A stretch of 64,000 bases of DNA from Polytrichum commune. Its lineage: Eukaryota > Streptophyta > Polytrichopsida > Polytrichales > Polytrichaceae. Each line of letters opens with the position of its first letter. Within the stretch, counting starts at the first letter, position 1. A model generated the notes under the pieces. That model had not been told where the DNA came from and did not search any database. It saw only the letters and a program-made list of their open reading frames with translations. Location of the stretch: contig OX485804.1 of assembly GCA_950295325.1 (NCBI GenBank), positions 69,166,033 through 69,230,032 of the forward strand, read 5' to 3'. Shown here in pieces: positions 58,938-64,000 of this stretch. A program made the position numbers and the translations under genes.

Positions 58938-59341
58938 AACCTAACCCCTTAAACCCTAAACCTTTAAACCCTTAAACCAAGAAGATAAGGTATTTAGCAT
59001 ACATGTGGTAGTTGTATGAACCAAAAAAAGATTATTGTTAGGTTAAAAGAAGAAGGAGAGAATATGTATATTGCAAGTCCCGTCTTCCACCCCTCCTCAA
59101 ATATTGAAATAAATACAAATTTCGTGAAGCAAATGTTATGTTGTTACCCCTAGTTGTGATATAGTCTATCACGTTACCGATAACTAGAGCACTACATACT
59201 TACATTGAGAGCACTCAACCGCACGTTTTTGTTCCGAATAAATAAAAATCACGATAACGAGGTTCACCCACTGTTGATTGCTAGGGTATTCTAGATCTAG
59301 GTTTGGGGGGTTTGTCTTGGTTTAAGGTGCTCCTACGTTAT
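58938..59341. repeat. MITE family C relative with telomere-like left edge
   Basis: AAGGTATTTAGCATACATG and GGTAGTTGTATGAACC match 33730-33775 closely, and TTTAAGGTGCTCCTACGTTA matches the 33703 element's right end. The left edge is a run of degenerate CCCTTAAACCCTAAACC units. The middle is diverged or carries an insertion. Confidence 0.55.
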
Positions 59342-60693
59342 TGTGTTTTAAATCGCACTTCACGAGTGCCGACATTCACATGGAACACATTGTTGCCGCT
59401 TAGTAACTTACTTACCTACCCCGCCAAGAAAGCTTGAGATAGAAAAACATTCACTTGAAATGTGCTCATACTAATCTCCGGTTTACGTAGAAGGTAAACA
59501 TTGAGGGCGCACATCACAAAAAGTGGCAACTAGATGACCCCACACCGGGAGTCCCCAATTGGAGATAAAACTCTTATATGATATAACTCATGACCTTAAA
59601 TTATGACGTAACAACTCGTCATGAGAATATGATGATACCACCAACCACCCTTACAACAACAACAACACATGTGCAATTTAAGTATCAATGTCAACAATAT
59701 AATATGCCTTGAAACTACACCGTTTATGGTATTTAATATCACATGTCTAAGTAATATTACTTACCCTATTTTCGAGGTGTATGCTAGGATATACCAAGAA
59801 ATCAACAACTTCATCAATAGTGTCATCTCATGACACTTGTTGTTCAAGTGCGCTTACTAATATCTTGGCACGAGTCTGTTTCAATAGTGGTATGAGGTGT
59901 ATACCTATGTTAAACAATGATCTACAAGTTGACTAAAGTGTACACAAGTGACATTTGGCATTAGTATGCTCAAGAATAACTTCCTCTTCCATACTAAAAT
60001 GTGAATGGCATGAAATTTATCATTAGGTTGTTCGACAATATATAGATTTTCCTTGCATACTAAAATACAAAAGTATCATATCAAGTAACCCAATGTGCTA
60101 CACCAAATGTCATCTTTTCGCTGTAAAAATTTACTATTGTTGACGAATACTATCATGTTGGCAATTAGTGCAAGTGACACATTGAGACCACTAGGCATCT
60201 AGTTTTAGGCCTTCGCATATAGTGTATGTGACACTATATACCATAAAACAATGTACTCACGTGTGAATGTTGAATACATTATGTGAAAGTTGGAGGCACT
60301 ACATGGATCATGTGGTCAAGTCACTGGCAAGGCAACCGGTTTGGAAGGTAGAAATGGTGCATATCACTACACCATTTGTAGTATTTAGTGTCAAGCACAC
60401 TATTCCCGAACAATCTATTCTAGATGCCTAGAGATCTCAAAGTGTCACATTCACTGATTGTCAACATGATACTATTCGTCAACATAAGTCACTTTTTGAA
60501 GTGGAAACTTATGTACATTATGACATTTAGCGTAACACATTGGAATACTTGAGGTGATAGTTTTGCGTTTTAGTATGCAATGGGAAGATATTGTTAGCCT
60601 ACTAATGGCAAGTGCCATGTGTTTACATTTTAGTATACAATGCCAAGTGTCGTGATCGTGATGAACTCATGCAACTAACAAGGAGAACTAACC
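59342..60693. other. Unassigned; fragments with TTTAGTGTCA ends
   Basis: CTACACCGTTTATGGTATTT (about 59715) and CTACACCATTTGTAGTATTT (about 60366) resemble the termini of the CTACACTAAAT MITE. Partial inverted partners occur near 60228. No full element could be bounded. Confidence 0.4.
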
Positions 60694-60908
60694 ACTACAC
60701 TATTTTGTCTAATTAGTGCGGGTTGCCATCTGGATTCATCCATTGCTATAACACTTCACTAAGGGGTATCATTTTTAGCCCAAATAACTATGCACACCAA
60801 AGAATATGATATAGCTCAATTGTTAAAAAAACAATAATGCCAGTAAAAAAGTTATAGCAACACACAACTCCGAATGGTAACCCACACTAATTAGACAAAA
60901 TAGTATAA
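60694..60908. mobile_element. Family E element, ~215 bp, ~34-bp TIR
   Basis: The left end ACTATTTTGTCTAATTAGTG continues CGGGTTGCCAT. The right end is its near reverse complement (ATGGTAACCCACACTAATTA...). Related units form the tandem pair at 19985-20440. Confidence 0.7.
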
Positions 60909-61110
60909 TTACAGATAAAGCAGTTGAGTTTGAGGAATAACCGATTGAAGTTCAAGACTTCAGGAAAATCACCAATCATTTTAGAAAAACCTCAAATTAG
61001 TACCTCAAATTAGTAAAGAAAAACCAAAAGACATCAACATGTAACCGGATGGACTTGGAAACACTAGAATCTCGACCACTTATGCCCAAAAATCTCCCCA
61101 TACTCTAAAC
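60909..61110. repeat. MULE-family L-half fragment
   Basis: TTACAGATAAAGCAGTTGAG, GTTCAAGACTTCAGGAAAAT, ACATCAACATGTAACCGG and CTTATGCCCAAAAATCTCC follow the hairpin arm. It directly abuts the family E element. Confidence 0.7.
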
Positions 61111-61761
61111 ACATGCAAGAATTTAAAGGGGTCGATTTTGGGTAAGGATAGCAACTAAGTGTAGTTGAACTTCAAGAGGGTGATGGACTCTTCCCATCAC
61201 AAAACACTTCATGGGAAATTGTGATGAGTTGAAGAGCAAGGGCAAACCCCGCAATTCTATGCCTAAGTACACGCGGCATAATTCCACCAATTAGTGTGAA
61301 ATGCTTAATATGAGACGGATATATTGGGGAAATAGACACACTAATTAATATATGCAATTAGGTAGTATTTGTGAAAACATCACATTCACATGTGATGTTT
61401 TATTATTTTAAGGCCAACTTGGTTTCTAGTCTTGGGGAGTGCACTTGAGTTTGGAAAAAGGTGCAGTAGACAAAAACTTGTGTAGTTGATAATAATTATT
61501 TCCAAAATCCAATTCAAGCCGACCTTCCTTGTATTCGAGAAAACAACATATGTGACATTTTTATGTGCCATGTGATGTTTTCATGAATACCATGTTTTAC
61601 CTTTGAGAATAGGTTGCCTCTTTACCCATGCAAATTACCTTGGGTCAGACCATGCCACGAAACTTTATAAATATTTTTATTCATTTGTACAACAACGACA
61701 ACAAGCAAATAAAAATCAACACTAATTTTTGTTATTGTGATAGTAAATATTCAAATAGTGT
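61111..61761. other. Unassigned spacer
   Basis: No gene is recognised. Confidence 0.5.
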
Positions 61762-61769
61762 AGAATGTT

Positions 61770-62277
61770 CTCAGGGAGTGCACTATTCATTAAAACCAAG
61801 AATCACGTGCGTGCATGCCCCTTATTAAAACACCCATGTATACATTTTATTTTTGCTAAAATCAAGCAATATACTTACAAATCTCATTGCTTCAAAATAC
61901 ATTTCCAAACGTACACAAGGGTCCAAAAACAAATACAGAAACTGTATATAACATGTGTACAAATGTTTGGAAATGCAAAAATATGGCCCTATTATATGTA
62001 TAATATCAAATCATGGATTTTTAGTCATAAAGTCGTTACTTAGTGGATGAAAAAACGCATAATTCTTGGTCCAGGTCTGACTTGAACGCGTAAACGCGTA
62101 AACCCGTACTTTACATATTATTTTCTATAGCCTTATCTCCAGCCTCATGTATATCTACTTCCTGCTTAATAGCAATATGTCTCTTGTATGTACATTTTGT
62201 ACATGCTTGTTCTAAATAATACCCCTTTTGTGCACGCACGTGTATATTTACAGTACTTGAATAGTGCACTCCCTGGG
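61770..62277. mobile_element. 508-bp hAT-like MITE, 8-bp TSD AGAATGTT
   Basis: The ends CTCAGGGAGTGCACTATTCA and, reverse-complemented, CCCAGGGAGTGCACTATTCA are inverted, with further pairing at CACGTGCGTGC. Perfect AGAATGTT flanks lie at 61762-61769 and 62278-62285. The 8-bp duplication and CAGGG terminus point to hAT. There is no coding capacity. Confidence 0.88.
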
Positions 62278-62299
62278 AGAATGTTGATGTATTAGCATG

Positions 62300-62740
62300 G
62301 GGAAATTGAATTGAACATATCAAGGCCACTTTACACTAGAGTTGGAGGGCCCTTGACCCATGATATATATATATTATATGATTGGTTGAGAAGTCGGAGA
62401 CTATCCAAGCTCACTTTACACTAGACCCTGAAGGCCTAATGGACCATTTTTATTTTTTATTTTTAATGGGTGAAAATCCTACATGGTATCCTACATTGCA
62501 CCAAGTGGACAATGCTCCATGTTCTACCAAATACTGCATTATATCCATAAAAGAAAAAGAGGTGGATCTAATGCAAAACTACGGGCTGTGACAAGCAATT
62601 GAATTGCCATTGACTTCTAGAAAAATATATATTACCATGTTGGGACCCGGACTACTTATTATTTTGGATTGTCCATGAAATATGTTGCAATTCCTCAACA
62701 TGGTCTAGTTTCACTTTACACTAGGCTCGAGGGCCCATCA
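62300..62740. repeat. Three copies of a CTTTACACTAG motif block
   Basis: CACTTTACACTAG followed by a GAGGGCCC-like or GAAGGCC-like segment starts near 62329, 62411 and 62712. The meaning is unknown; these may be end fragments of a TIR element. Confidence 0.45.
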
Positions 62741-63290
62741 ATTGTAGAAGTGTGATTTCCATTTCCCAAGGTACGGGCTTTTGGATGAGTTTCAAGGGCC
62801 CTTAGATTGCCATGGTAACGTACAACAAGGAATGTAGTCTGCAATTAGGAGTAGTTGTTGTCATTTCTATCATGGGGTCCGCCAATAGAAGTGCACATAG
62901 AAAATTTCATTCTGTCTAGAACTTATGAATACGATTAGATTTACTTCAAACATGGTTTGTGCCATTTGCAAAAAAAATACACATAAAGGAAATATCTGAT
63001 CATATTGCTTTCCAAATTATATATGATTGGGATTTTCATTATTTTCTTCTAGTTTCTTCTTTCAAACAATTTGTTATGCAATATGCATGTTTCCACTATG
63101 CAAAAATTACTCTCACATGCATTATTTTTTCTAGGCAAATCCTTTGTCCACATTTACTTAAATCACAGTTACTTATGGTTGCTCACCACATTGGGAGGGG
63201 GGGGGGGGGGGAGTAAGTGTAATGGAGCCCTAACATGGGTTTTAGAATACATTGTGCTCCATGTGAGCTACAATACTATGTTGTGGAAAT
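62741..63290. other. Unassigned; G15 run
   Basis: A run of 15 G lies at 63197-63211 following TTGGGA. No gene is recognised; frames crossing the run as poly-Gly are artefacts. Confidence 0.5.
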
Positions 63291-64000
63291 TGTGTAAAAG
63301 TGGAGTAATACCTTTATTGACCTCAAAATTAGCGCCGAAGACCTTGAATGCATTTAGAGTGGTTAAGTTGGCATTAATCAACCCCAAACCTATAGGGGGA
63401 CACGTTTGTAGCTCACATGGAGTGTCACAAAAGGTGTTTGTCCTCATGTAAGCTATAGTACAATGCTTTTTTTGGGTCACGTGGTAGTTGGATCAAAAAG
63501 GAGTAATAGAGAGGAAATTCTTGACCAAGGATTTATAATGTCAGTTATGAAAGTTGAATGTTTGAAACCGGCCACCTATACCTATGACACAAAATTGTGT
63601 TGTGGCAACTAACTAAAGTTGTAGAGTAATAAAGAAGATATTACCAGCCAAGGTTTACAATGCCACCCATATATGTTGAAGCTGATAATGTTCGAAACTA
63701 GCCTTTATAGTTTCAAACCTTGTTACAGTTGATTTGGCCCGGAGTAGCACAAGAGACCTGGAATTAATCTTGTGCAATTAAGTTGGCATAAAAGTCCTAT
63801 ATCATGGGGGGCATGTTTGTAACTCACATAAAGTGCCACAAAAGACACTTGTACTCCGTGTGAGCTATGACACATTACAATGTTTTGACTAAAATGGGGG
63901 AGTAATGAAGAGGATATTATCGGCTAAGAGTGAACATTGCCACCCATGTAAGTTGCAAATGTTTGGAACCAGCCCTCATAGCTTTGAGAACTCCTTTGAA
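63291..64000. repeat. Tandem duplication, ~415-bp period, running off the window
   Basis: TTAAGTTGGCAT begins at 63363 and 63778. Both are followed by a GTTTGTARCTCACAT, GTGYCACAAAAG and GAGCTATRRYACA-type series. A shorter block (GAGTAATARAGARGATATT, then GCCAAGGTTTACAATGCCA) recurs near 63505, 63625 and 63900. Confidence 0.65.

Noticed and set aside
63071-63451. 126-codon frame with a poly-Gly run
   Set aside because: The Gly run is the G15 homopolymer; the flanking sequence has no domain and is partly tandem-duplicated.

Overview
This is a nuclear window from a land plant with a large, AT-rich, gene-poor genome. The plant call rests on an intact AP2/ERF transcription-factor gene, a Ty1/copia retrotransposon, plant-type MITEs of several superfamilies, and a candidate two-exon gene with a plausible plastid transit peptide. 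I cannot name the species. The very long intronless ERF and the repeat style would fit a non-seed plant such as a fern, but that is a guess.

The only confidently intact protein gene is the + strand ERF at 29308-32316 (1002 codons, one exon). It has a long GC-richer upstream region holding (GA)n tracts, a duplicated leader segment and a 54-codon upstream ORF. A second, probable gene lies on the - strand between 50140 and 48080. It would be a small protein with an N-terminal transit-like peptide and a C-terminal membrane segment, split by one intron. Its splice sites are inferred.

Mobile DNA fills much of the rest. A full-length but decayed copia element (42144-47294) has two LTRs and a 5-bp TCTAG target duplication. 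A broken hAT transposase lies at about 39225-41123. Short non-autonomous elements have readable boundaries: a MULE-like element with a near-perfect 9-bp duplication (518-1326), two hAT MITEs with perfect 8-bp duplications (34709-35118, 41272-41685), another 8-bp-TSD element (61770-62277), a TA-duplication MITE whose empty site survives in a neighbouring tandem copy (33703-34007), and an 817-bp element nested inside another MITE with a 12-bp duplication (50936-51752). Fragments of the same families recur across the window.

The second theme is local tandem duplication. At least a dozen loci carry 2-6 diverged copies of units of about 85 to 450 bp, including within the ERF coding sequence, in its leader and just downstream of it. 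Nine poly(G) or poly(C) runs of 10-15 bases are also scattered through the window. No tRNA, rRNA or CRISPR array was seen. Large parts (6.7-9.2, 14.1-18.4, 35.9-37.6 and 54.4-58.0 kb) show nothing I can assign.
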